Of a DNA stretch of 64,000 nt, positions 53,721 through 64,000 are shown piece by piece (within the stretch, counting starts at the first letter, position 1; every line of letters begins with the position of its first letter). The DNA is from Pseudofabraea citricarpa. Lineage: Eukaryota > Ascomycota > Leotiomycetes > Helotiales > Dermateaceae. The notes beneath the pieces were generated by a model. It made no database searches and was not told the origin of the DNA. It saw only the letters and a list, made by a program, of their open reading frames with translations. The translations under genes were made by a program, and so were the position numbers. Location of the stretch: the NCBI GenBank assembly GCA_029641185.1, contig JAPWGK010000005.1:2108001-2172000 (forward strand), given 5' to 3'.

Positions 53721-56483
53721 GCTTACTTACTTCACAGTTTAGGAGGGGGAGAGAGAGGGAAATGAAAGAACGAGAGAATGTGATTCTCTTGGGTCAGAAT
53801 ACGAATAAGAAAATAAAGAGTGAGGGTTGAAGTCTTCTTATACACAGTCAGATAGATAGATAGAGAGAGAGGAGGTACATACATTCCGCAGCAGGCACCT
53901 TAAAAAAAGAGTAGTTTAGTGTAGCACGAGAGGCGGGACTCGTCATTTGCCTTGTGTGTTTCGGTTTCCTTATCTCATCATCCTCCCTCTCTCTCCCTCT
54001 CCCTCTATCATTCTCACGAGCTGAAAGTAAGTAAGAGGGCTATCCCATCTAACCAACCCACAGACGACGCAAGCTCGCACATCCCGAACATACCTAGCAA
54101 ACACTACCCCATACCTTACCCTTACCACACCCACCTAGATACCCTACCCAACCATAGCTAACTATATCCATCGACCGGGCCGCCCGCCAACCCGCACACA
54201 CGCCGAGCCGTCAATCCCAACCGTTAGAGTCGCTCGACAGATTCATTCATTCATGCTGTAGTCACAAGCCAAGCGAGCCACAGCGTGCGTGCAAAAAAGG
54301 AAAAAAAAAACCCAAAGTCTCGAGGAATCGTAACACGGCATTCTGCACCGGTAGGTAGGCATGATGAAATACCCATTTATCATACTTCGTTCGGAGTGAG
54401 AAGGCAAGAGAAGAGGGTTTGCAGGACAAAGGCTATTTGCCCCCCTCACACTCTCTTTTCCCAGAGACCCGGACGGACCCTCCTCGCTCACACAGTCGAC
54501 TTGCGCTAACGGGCGTCGCGTATAACCGATGGCTTGCATCTTGCATTTTGCCAAGGAAGCATCTCATCTCACCTCACCTAAGCAAGCAACCCCCCCTCAT
54601 TTCTGCTCTCCCTCTCAAATCGAAGCACAGCAAAGCAACAGATTGCAACGCGGGGGGAACAAGAAAGAGAATTTCACATGTGAAAAATGTACCCCACCAG
54701 AGAGAGATCCAGCTAAGCCACGTTTTTTCTTTTTCTTTTTCTGCTTTGCTCATCCCCTTCCCCGTCCCCTGCTAACTGCAACCCTCGAGACTATTGGAGC
54801 GAGATACAGTACTCACTTCGCGGTCGGGTACTACCGAAAAGAAAGAGGAGGAGACAAGGCGGAGCTAAAATAGAGTTTCCGCCTTGTCATTTCTGAGAGT
54901 CTTGCATGCATGCATCCAATGCCCGGCTGTAAGTTTGAGCTCTCTCTTTTCAGCCAGCCAAGCGAGCTATGGGGAGAGATGAACTTACGGGATGGGGACT
55001 GGCATGTGCGAGCGAGCGCTGCGTTACTGCGGCTAGACATTCAGCCAGCACACGTGTGAACGTGTTTATGGACGAACGAAAGCCAAAAGGATTGGGGTTG
55101 GTTTTTTTTTTTTTTGGCGTGGTATGGAGCTACGCTCCTTTCTCTGTTGGCCACGTTTTTGCTTTACTTCTCCCCCTGTCCTGAATCCTGAAGCTAGAGA
55201 GAGTTTTTCAGGTACGGGACTTAAAGCGCTAGGTATCTAATGATGGGCGGCGGCGGTTTATACTTTGGCTATTTAGACTTCATGCCTTTCCGTGCTGGAT
55301 CCCATCGCAGATCCGATTAGCTGTAGATCCAAAACCCGAACTGGGAAGTCGAGTGAGAGAGTTGGGGGGATATGGGTGGTGTTGTAGATCTGGATGATAA
55401 ACCTTTTGGATACCCTATATCAAGTAGACTTTGGCACTTGGGAACTTTGACACCTCTGGCAATCTTTAGCCACTCATGTCATACACGGGTAGAGCATGAT
55501 ATGGCATGTGCGTTTCGTTACATTGCTGTTGGGTGAAGGCGCGGGTGCGGGTTGCGGGTGTGTGCAAACTGGCGTTGTGTTACTTTTCACCGGTTACTGT
55601 AGGAGAGAGAGTTTATGTACCTACCTACCTATGCAGTATACCGACGAGCTCGATCTATCACCTCGACTCATCTCGAGCCATCTAGACATGACATCCCCAA
55701 GAAAGAGAAAAACAAGAAAAGAAAAAGGGGCGTGTGAGAAAGCAAAAATCTCAAAAACCCACCTCTAAAAAAACCATGCTCTTCGCCAATCTCATTCGTA
55801 GATACGGTACAGCACTACCTGGCCCAGAAGCCAAAGCCAAAGCCCTCAAAAGCCCTCAAAAGCCATTAAAGCCACCCCCTCCCTGCACGCCCCGCACGTG
55901 CGAATGCGAAAGTGAAAATCCCATCCCATCCAATCCCATCCATCTAGGTAGTGCTGGCTGTCGATGGTTTGTTGGCAAGTACGGTATGGATTTAGAGACT
56001 TTTCTAGCTTCGTACAGATGGAACATATGTGATATGAGCGTTAGTGGCAGATAGATAAAAAGGGAGGGGTTGCTTTGCGTTGTTGTACTGCATTGCGTAG
56101 TTGAATACCCGGCCGGTAGGAAAAGACACACATACGCGGTAGGACGTGACATGGCATGACCTGATTGATACTGCATTGCATATTGCATTACATTGCATTG
56201 TAACTCCTTATGATAGGGATGTGTAAAGTGAAAACGGGATGCAGCGTAGATCATCGTCTTCTACCATCGCCATTCTCGTCTTGATCTACAGACCCAGATC
56301 GAGATCCAAGTTGCACTCCTCGAGGTCACTTGATCATGTGATATGACAGAGTTTCTTGCAAATTGATATGTTCATTTTCATTTCCATTTCGCTTTGTTTG
56401 GTTCATCGCGCCTAACGACCGTGTAACTTATACCTCTTCCAGAATATCATGCCATCAATTTGCAGACCTCGCACCTGTCGCAC
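53721..56483. other. 2.8 kb gene-free stretch
   Basis: Low-complexity stretches dominate parts of it: CTCTCC repeats at about 53980-54007, T-rich and A-rich runs near 54297-54310, 54723-54742 and 55100-55115, CATGCATGCATC at 54904-54917, and TACC repeats at 55617-55632. Open frames are short and carry no domain. Long promoter or untranslated sequence of the flanking genes is likely. Confidence 0.5.
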
Positions 56484-57967
56484 TCAGGTATCTTTTTTCT
56501 CAACAATTAAAGAGACATACTCCCGAATATCACCCACCAACAAATCAGGCCTGTAAAACAATTCTCATCAGCTAGAATCACCGATAACAAGCGAGAGACA
56601 CTTACTGTTCATAACCTGGGAAATGGCCACCACGGGAATGAATACGACGGAAGTGAACTGGTTGAAGCATGCTCGCAAAGTCATCAGGTAATTGAAATAG
56701 ATCGCCCTCGAAGAGAGAGACACCGATAGGGACCTTGGAGTATTTGGAAGTTAGAACTTCTCGCTCTTTCTGATATGCCTTGTATAACTGTGCGCTGTCG
56801 TAGATTCCTGCAACCCAGTAGATCATAACCCACCTGAGATGAAAACATTAGTGATTGATCAATTTGAAATGTGAAAAGCTGGAAGAAAGACTCACGTCAG
56901 GATCTCATCGTTGGTCCATGGATATCTATCCGACCAAGACTCTAGCTTTTCCCAGATCCACGCGAGCAAGCCAACGGGACTATCCGTCAGGCCATAGCTC
57001 ACCGTCAACGGCTTCGTTGACATCATCTGATTATAGCCCATCTCATTCCGCAAAACAACCTTCTGAACATGATTGAGGTTCTTGACTTCTCGGGGCGAGT
57101 AAGTCCAAGGAATGACACCGCCACCAGTCACCACACTCAACGCCAGTTTCAAGAACTTCAACTTGTGATAGGCTACCGAGGGAGTCTTCGTAAGAACCAT
57201 ATTCTGGTGCGTGCCACGGACATTCTCTGGGTATTGAAGTGCAAGAGCACGACAAACGAAAGAACCCTGCCGAGTCAGTAAGATACCTGCAAATAGTGAC
57301 ACAGGACGTACCCAATCACAACCGTAAACGAAGTATCGCTCGTATCCCAATCTCTGCATAAGCACATGAAAAGCCTGAGCTGTTTTCATGATGCCAAACT
57401 CGGAACTCTTGGGAGAGTGGGAGAATGCATGGCCGGGAAGAGAAGGTGCGACGCAGTGAAAGCTAGGATGAGCAGGATCTGCTGGATTGGCTAGGTCTTT
57501 GATTATCTTGGTGAACTCGAAAGGTGAGCTGGGCCAGCCGTGAACCATGAGCAGAGGAATTGCAGATTCGTTGCGTGATTGCTCCCAGATGAAGTGAACG
57601 CTGAATTCATCTTCACCCTCGACTGCAATGTCCGTTGTGAATTGAGCATGCTTCTCATTCAATGCACTCTCTTGCTTGCGCCAATCGAATCTGTCTGCAT
57701 GTTAGCCTGGATGTTAGACATTGAGGTCCGTAACAAAGCATACTCTTCGAGCCAATACTTAGCCAAGACCTCGGTCTCTGCAACCGGCAAACCATTTTCT
57801 TTACTGTTTGCCCTACCGTCCTTAGGACACAGATGCCTATCCCCAAATTGCTGTCCAGGAAATCGGCGCAGCTTCAATTTCGTCTGCAGCTCATCGAGGA
57901 TATCCTGCGCGACATCAATCTTGAAGGGGAAGACGTTCTGGGGGAGTTGGGGAAGAGGTTTCGACAT
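56484..57967 (-). CDS. Epoxide hydrolase (alpha/beta-hydrolase with EHN domain)
   Basis: Opens epoxides with water to vicinal diols. Five exons: 57967-57744, 57690-57312, 57266-56896, 56833-56606 and 56550-56484, giving 422 residues. The N-terminal epoxide-hydrolase domain (EHN) opens near FKIDVAQDILDELQTKLKLR and ends with the KYWLEEFDWRKQE block rebuilt across intron 1. The oxyanion-hole motif is HGWPSS. The nucleophile is Asp200 in YGCDWGSFVCR, which spans intron 2. SYGLTDSPVGLLAWIWEKLE is typical of the family. The catalytic His395 lies in RGGHFPGYEQ. The last short exon (PDLLVGDIREYVSLIVEKKDT) is easy to miss, because the previous exon otherwise runs into a stop. No signal peptide, so it is probably cytosolic. 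It diverges from a fatty-acid dioxygenase-P450 gene, making an epoxy-oxylipin substrate plausible. Confidence 0.9.
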
Positions 57968-59497
57968 GATGTCAATGGTGACGGGGGAAAGAATGCGAAA
58001 TGGAGGTTTGGGGGTGTTTACGGCAACGGTGGTAAGACAGGAATTCAGTGAAGAAGTTCTGGGGTGCCGTAGTTGCTCTGGTCTGGTGTTGGAGTTGAGG
58101 GCAAAATGTGATTTGAAGGTTAAGCGAGCTGAAACCTTGAGACTAGTGGTATGACAGACAGCCCTGCGGCTTGCGCTTTTCAGCCTCTTGAACCCCAACA
58201 AACCATATTCATGCAGCCGGTTGATCTCACCCCCTCCCTTGCGAGACGATGACCTTTACTAACGAGTGATTCGTCGTTTCCCGTCGTAGCCCTCGCGATG
58301 TGCTAAGCGAGGCTTGTGGGGAGCTGTGAGAAAACATAAGTCTTACTTACTGCTTACTGCCTTACCGCTTCATTGCTACCCTTGTAACGCCTTGTAACGC
58401 CAGTATGCCTAATATCTGTTTTTCAATTGGGTTTCGGGTGATATCTCACATGTCAAGTGAACTGGCTGTGCCGCAACCAAAGCCAGAGAGCATGCTATAT
58501 TACCACCGACGTGGAAGATGCAGGCAGCCGTCGCTTGTGGCTAGCATCAAGGGGGTTGCACCAGGTACATTGGCAGCGTCACCCTACTTACCCCTCACCG
58601 AATACGTGAAGATATGAAAACTGCCCATCACATGTTGTCCATCGCAGTGTCACTTTTGTTCTTGATTGTCGTTTCACAGCAGTATTCTTCGGCGGTGCCA
58701 AATTATTTGCTGCATTCCTCGTTCCATTCAGATCAGCTACCCCGCCAACCAGCTATGCAATGCATCCACATTCAAGACGGGACGGTGCGGTTGTGGAGGT
58801 TGAGGAGCAGGGAGAATCCCTACTCGGCATTGCCTCTCTCCCGCAACTCTAAAACCAATTTCAACTAAATCCCATGGTTAGCAAATATGAATTTCGTGGA
58901 CCATGATATCGCGGGGACAGCTTAACCATTCTAGTACTCGATCAACCCAGATTCTTGCCTGATATGGGACGAGACTATCTGGTGCATCAACCTTAATCCT
59001 ACGACCTCCAGATAGGCGCACATACTGTGCTGTAGCGTGTGGTCTACAGGGATGCATAGCTGCTCAAAACCCCGCAACCATGCCGATTTCAGAAGCCAGG
59101 CTGATATCCGCTCAGGATGTTGCTCCGTGGCTGAGCTGAATCACAAGATCTGCTGTATTACAGCAGAGGCATGGGTTGGCTTGGCTTGGCCAATCGCGAG
59201 CTGCTCATTAGAAGGCATCCATTGTGGACACAGTGGAGAAGGTCGCCCAACAGGAGTCAATATCTTCAATTCTACCATTGGAGGAATGAGGCCTAGAATA
59301 CGAAGCATAAGCCTGACGTATGGTCAGACAAGACACACCGAGAAAGAGAGCTATCGACATCAGCCTTCAACGTGTGATCCCAAAAGGAATAAATGGCTCT
59401 GCCTCCTTTATAAGTACTTTTTCCTTTTCCTCCTCTTCTTTCTCCTTCCTCAATTCACCCATCACCAAAAATTTCAACCCAAGAGAAATATTCCAAC
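57968..59497. other. Divergent promoter region of the epoxide hydrolase and oxylipin genes
   Basis: 1.53 kb with no convincing gene. A TATAAG sequence lies at 59409-59414, 85 bp before the dioxygenase ATG. An 84-codon frame at 58614-58868 begins like a signal peptide but has no other support. TACTTACTGCTTACTGCC-type direct repeats lie near 58345-58365, and CCTTGTAACG is repeated at 58380-58399. Confidence 0.5.
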
Positions 59498-62400
59498 ATG
59501 TCTCTTGAAGGGTTGAAGGCTGCTGTTGATACAGCACTCAAACCCCTACCAAAGGCCATCGACGGCCGCTATGATGCAGAAGCTGTACCTCCTGAAATCC
59601 GCACAGGTCTTGTGAAAGATCTCATCAGCCAAATTGCTCGACTCCCTCAAGATGCTAAAGTCCTTGAGCAGTTTGCTGAGACGCTCTTGTCTAAGGGACT
59701 TATTGACGACAAGACATATTTTGTATGCCTAGAGAATATGTCCGTTGCACTTGAAGCGGTACTAATTACTATCGTAGACTGAGCATATCATTCAACTCGC
59801 CGCTTCCTTGCCCCCTAACTCTGAAAATGCGAATAAAGTCACAGGTGCTTTGATTGGAAAGCTATGGGGAGTAATGCAGCATCCTCCGCTGAGCTATCTC
59901 AGTGATGAATACAAGTACCGAACAGCAGATGGATCATGCAACGTAAGCACTTGTTTTCGCAGATATATATCCTGGCTGGAAAGCTTACTAGAATTTGACA
60001 ATAGAGTATCATGTATCCCAATCTTGGCAAATCTGGCAGCTCCTACGCAAGGACCGTTCAACCTATGGTCAAGAAGGCTGGGGCTTTGCCAGATCCAGGA
60101 GTGATATTTGATGGTAAGCAAATTCTCATGTTAAACTTCAATAAATACTAAAATCACCACTAATAGCACTTCTTGCTCGTAACGACAATTATCGTGAACA
60201 TCCTACCAAGGTTTCCAGCAACCTTTTCTACTTCGCTACTCTAATTATTCATGGTGAGTAAACTCTTCGAATAGTGTTGCAACCCGCATCTTACAATTGA
60301 AACCTCAGATCTCTTTGAGACCAACCACTCCAACTCGGGTATCAGTAACTCTTCGTCGTATCTTGATCTCGGACCCCTTTACGGCAACAATCAAAGTGAG
60401 CAAGACAAGGTCCGGACATTCAAAGATGGTCGACTCAAGCCCGATACCTTTTCAACATGGCGAGTCCTTGGTTTCCCACCTGGTGTTGCCGCACTTCTCA
60501 TATCCTTCAACCGTTTCCATAACTATATTGTCGAAGAGCTTGCGACTATCAACGAAGGAGGTCGCTTCAGCGCGCTTGTCCTGAACAAGAGACTAGACCC
60601 AACAAAAGCCAAGGAGAAGTTCGGAGCGGATGAAAAGAAACGCGACAACGATCTTTTCCAGACAGGTCGACTCATCACCTGTGGCCTTTATATCAACATC
60701 ATCCTCATCGATTATGTGCGAACAATTTTGAATCTGAACCGCTCAAATTCCACTTGGGCACTCGACCCTAGGGGCACGTTCGATGATGTGTTTGATATGG
60801 GAGGCACACCATCCGGGATCGGAAATCAAGTCAGTGCTGAGTTCAACTTCATCTATCGCTGGCACTGCTCCATTAGCAAAAAGGACGAGAAGTGGACAAA
60901 CGACTTTTTCAAGGTCATTTTCCCGAAAGTTCAGGATCCGTCCACACTAAGTGTGGACGAGCTATACACTGGTCTCAAGGACTGGGGACACCAGCTTGAT
61001 GCCGACCCTGGCAAGTGGACCTTCGATAACTTGAAGCGTAAAGAGAATGGTTCGTTCGATGATGCAGAGCTGAATAAAATTATTTCAGAAGGTACCGAAG
61101 ATATTGCTGGTAAGTTGTCTTTCCATCTGTGCTTGTGCCAGTCTTAATCTATAACAGGCGCTTTCGGAGCACGCAATACTCCAAATGTAATGAAGGTCAT
61201 CGAGAAACTCGGCATCCAACAAGGACGAGACTGGAACCTCTCTTCGCTCAATGAGTTCCGAAAGTTCTTCAAGCTCAAGCCACATGAAAAGTTCACTGAT
61301 ATTAACTCTGACCCCGATGTTGCTAAATCCCTCGAGGTTCTGTACGATCATCCAGACTTTGTCGAACTGTACCCGGGTCTCATGGCCGAAAGCGCAAAGG
61401 AACCTATGGCGCCAGGATCTGGTCTCTGCCCCGGGTTCACAATATCTCAGACCATCTTATCAGATGCAGTGACCTTGGTTAGAGGCGACAGATTTTACAC
61501 TGTGGTATGTTAATGCTTCCTCAATGGTTCTAAGACCCGTATCCTAACAACAACCAGGACTACACACCTGCGAATCTGACTGCTTGGGGATTTAATGAAG
61601 TCGCCAGCAATACCAAGATAGCTGGAGGTGGCGTGATGTACAAACTCCTCATGCGAGCATTCCCTGGGTTTTACAAAGGCAACTCTGTCTATGCTCTATT
61701 CCCGTTCACATACCCACCAGAGAGCAAGATAGTCCATGCTACCCTTGGAACTGTAGATCTCTATGATTACTCACCACCAAAGTTTACTCCTCAGCCAAAG
61801 CCAGTTCTGAGTCATGCGGCTTGTGTACAGATCTTGGATGATCAGGCTCGCTTCAAAGTACCGTGTAAGTGAAACTACTTACTCGTGGGGTAACAAGAGA
61901 CTGATATTGATGACCAGGGGGCCCAAACACCTATTCTTTGACAAAGCATGACTACATGCTTAGCGGCGACAAGTTGTCGAACACAGATCAGCGCGAATTT
62001 GTCAAAAAACAACTCTACTCCCCGTCGACTGGACAGGAGAACATTCGAAAGTTTTATGAGAAGATCACGATGTCTTTGATCCGTTCCAAGAGCTACAAGC
62101 TGAGAAACATTTACCAAGTTGATGCCGTCCGAGAGTGAGTTTCGCCGAAGTCTGTACAGATCCGAGCTAACAAACTTGAAAGCGTTGGTAATCCTTCCTA
62201 CGCCAACTTCGTCGCAGGTCTCTTCCACATCCCGATTAAGACAGCTGAACATCCCATGGGATTGTTCACTGAGCAAGAATTATACCTCATCCATGCTGTC
62301 GTCTTTGCATATGTCTTCCTTGATCTTGATCCAGCTACTTCATTTGCCTTGAAGACAGGTGCCCAGGAAGCACTTGAGCCACTGAGCAAAGCACTAAAGG

Positions 62401-63345
62401 TAGTTGTTGAAGGGGTTCACGCCACCTCAATCCTCAACCCCATCAAGAACATTTTGAATATGTATGATAGCGGATTCATCCATGATTATGGTACCAATCT
62501 CATCAAGCGATTGTCGCAAGGTGACAAGAGCGTTGACGAGGTGGTATGGACCATTATTCCTACTGCGGCAGCTGCGGTAGCAACCCAAGGACAAGGAGTA
62601 ATATTCCCCGTGTGTTGTTCAATGTGATGACTGACACTCGTCCAGTTTGCCCAAATGATGGAGTTATACCTCTCAGATAAGTACAAGCACCACTGGGCGG
62701 ATATCCAAAAGGTCGCGCAGTCCAACACACCTGCGGATTTCGAAAAGCTTCGCAAATACGCACTTGAAGGATACCGCCTAGCAACACCTGCCTTCGGTTT
62801 GGTGCGTGTCGCTGCCGTAGATGGAATTGAGATCAAAGATGGCAAGAACACTGTGAAGTGTAACAAAGGCGATCATGTCTTCACCGACTTTGTAAGTCTC
62901 CACAACCCCACAACCGCTAAGTCATGGTCCCCATATTAATGCGACGTTGTAAGGTCACGGCGTGTGTCGATCCATCTGTCTTCCCCGACCCTTATGAGGT
63001 GAAGCTCGATCGGCCCGAGGAGCTTTACATCCATCATGGCCACGGCCCGCACTCGTGCCTCGGAAGAACAATGGTTGTCACCGCCATGGCAGCGCAACTG
63101 CGTGTCTTTGGTAGATTAAAGAACCTGAGAAGAGCACCTGGATTGCAAGGAGAGATGAAGTCCAAGACCGTGAATGGCGCATTCAAGGTGTACATGAAGG
63201 AGGATTGGAGTTCGTGGTGGCCTTTCCCAACTAGTAAGTTTCTCGGTTTTCTTTATTCTGCGTCGATAAAAGGATGTGCTAATGCGTCGCGTTTACAGCC
63301 ATGAAAGTGCAATTCGATGGCTTCGAAGACGGATTTCTCGACTAA
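59498..63345 (+). CDS. Fatty-acid dioxygenase-cytochrome P450 fusion (Ppo / linoleate diol synthase family)
   Basis: Two-domain oxylipin enzyme: an animal-peroxidase-like heme dioxygenase makes a fatty-acid hydroperoxide, and a fused P450 rearranges it. Exons: 59498-59722, 59778-59942, 60005-60113, 60167-60253, 60309-61109, 61158-61504, 61558-61864, 61918-62134, 62183-62597, 62646-62891, 62954-63233 and 63299-63345. They total 3246 nt, giving 1081 residues, a usual family length. Dioxygenase motifs: distal His195 in LIIHDLFETNHSN, LDLGPLYGNNQSEQD, and Tyr378-Arg-Trp-His381 in EFNFIYRWHCSIS (catalytic Tyr and proximal His). P450 part from about 650: heme ligand Cys1008 in HHGHGPHSCLGR, so the P450 is not of the Cys-less 10-dioxygenase kind. 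At 886-890 the sequence is ATQGQ, whereas diol synthases have ANQxQ. Products therefore cannot be assumed to be diols. In Aspergillus such oxylipins balance sexual and asexual sporulation. Exon 2 has an alternative in-frame acceptor six bases on (59784). Confidence 0.93.
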
Positions 63346-63700
63346 TTTTGGATGCGTGTGTGATCTTGGTCGGACATAACTCAGGCTCTGCAGAAATGTT
63401 GGGCAGCTACTGCCGGATTTCCTTAATCATGATGCTTTGGAACAGAATACATAGTGTAGTATGATTCCCTAGTGGTCTTTTTCGAATGGAGTAAATGCTC
63501 GTTCAATAGCTTGGGTGCTACACCGGCTTTTAGCAGAGGTTCATCATTGGTGATCTTTTCGGAATCGTGAATTTGAAGCTCAAAAAAGTGACAACTTACT
63601 CTTCGCCTTGTGTTGTATCCAGGCGCAGTATCGACAAAATGGCGAGACCATACAAGTGTAAACACGTTGCACAAAGCGACCCAGGCTGCCTGTCTTGCCC

Positions 63701-63737
<37 letters not shown>

Positions 63738-64000
63738 CATGTGATCCGATATTGCCCCCTGAAGCTCAGGCGGCCAAGTGGCACGTCTTGGAATGCCGTA
63801 TTTGAAATGCAGCGAAGCCAGCAACGATAAGCATTCGGTGATGGGAACAGAAGAACCTCCTACAGTAGCAGAGACAACCAGCCCATAGAGAAGAAGGCCA
63901 AGAATGGCGAACAACGAAGAGCTTCTTCGATAAAGTAGGGCGCAGGGATGATGCTGTGCGAATGCGCGTAGAACTGCACGCCAAGTGAAAATGATGGTTC
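63346..64000. other. Right-edge intergenic stretch
   Basis: Contains the 3' end of the dioxygenase-P450 gene and a GA microsatellite at 63704-63737. A 163-codon minus-strand frame (63423-63914) reads through the microsatellite and shows no domain. Confidence 0.5.
63704..63737. repeat. (GA)n microsatellite
   Basis: Seventeen uninterrupted GA dinucleotides in an intergenic position. Confidence 0.95.

Noticed and set aside
58614..58868. 84-codon frame starting with a signal-peptide-like segment
   Set aside because: It lies in the promoter interval of two larger genes, the mature part has no Cys pattern or similarity, and a hydrophobic start can occur by chance.
63423..63914. 163-codon minus-strand frame at the right edge
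   Set aside because: It contains a (Ser-Leu)n run produced by the GA microsatellite and has no recognisable sequence elsewhere.

Overview
The window is nuclear DNA of a filamentous ascomycete (Pezizomycotina). The evidence is short GT-AG introns of mostly 45-90 nt, fungus-specific families (DASH Spc34, Mhr1, a FarA/CTF1-type zinc-cluster regulator, a Ppo-type dioxygenase-P450 fusion) and intergenic stretches of 0.3-2.8 kb on both strands. Protein wording looks like Leotiomycetes, but that is an impression and was not tested. Exon junctions were placed by hand from reading frame, splice sites and family similarity. All complete models below have exon lengths that sum to a multiple of three.

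Layout. 1-6.7 kb is gene-poor and repeat-rich, with one uncertain multi-exon hypothetical gene on the minus strand. 6.7-18.3 kb holds housekeeping genes: SPC34, an acidic Ser-rich protein, TAF12, RPN3, then an unusual degenerate minisatellite (15.67-16.48 kb) and a short MYST acetyltransferase. 18.9-30.2 kb holds a conserved fungal nuclear-type protein, a small mitochondrial protein, an HpcH/HpaI aldolase, CSN1 and a 955-residue zinc-cluster activator. 32.4-46.6 kb holds a sulfotransferase-like P-loop protein, MHR1 and HSP104 back to back over a promoter with heat-shock elements, an F-box protein, a mitochondrial membrane protein and PDX1 back to back over 283 bp, and a BTB protein. 48.7-63.3 kb is more accessory: a secreted GH3 beta-glucosidase, a membrane-anchored alpha/beta hydrolase, then an epoxide hydrolase and a 12-exon dioxygenase-cytochrome P450 fusion diverging from one 1.5 kb interval.

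The most interesting signal is this last pair. The fusion enzyme keeps the Tyr-Arg-Trp-His dioxygenase site and the P450 heme cysteine, so both halves look active. The Asn of the ANQxQ motif used by linoleate diol synthases is Thr (position 887). Together with the adjacent epoxide hydrolase, this suggests an oxylipin branch whose second step may not be ordinary diol synthesis.

No tRNA, rRNA, CRISPR array or intact transposon was seen. Several intergenic stretches carry short, diverged local direct repeats with periods of about 75-205 bp.
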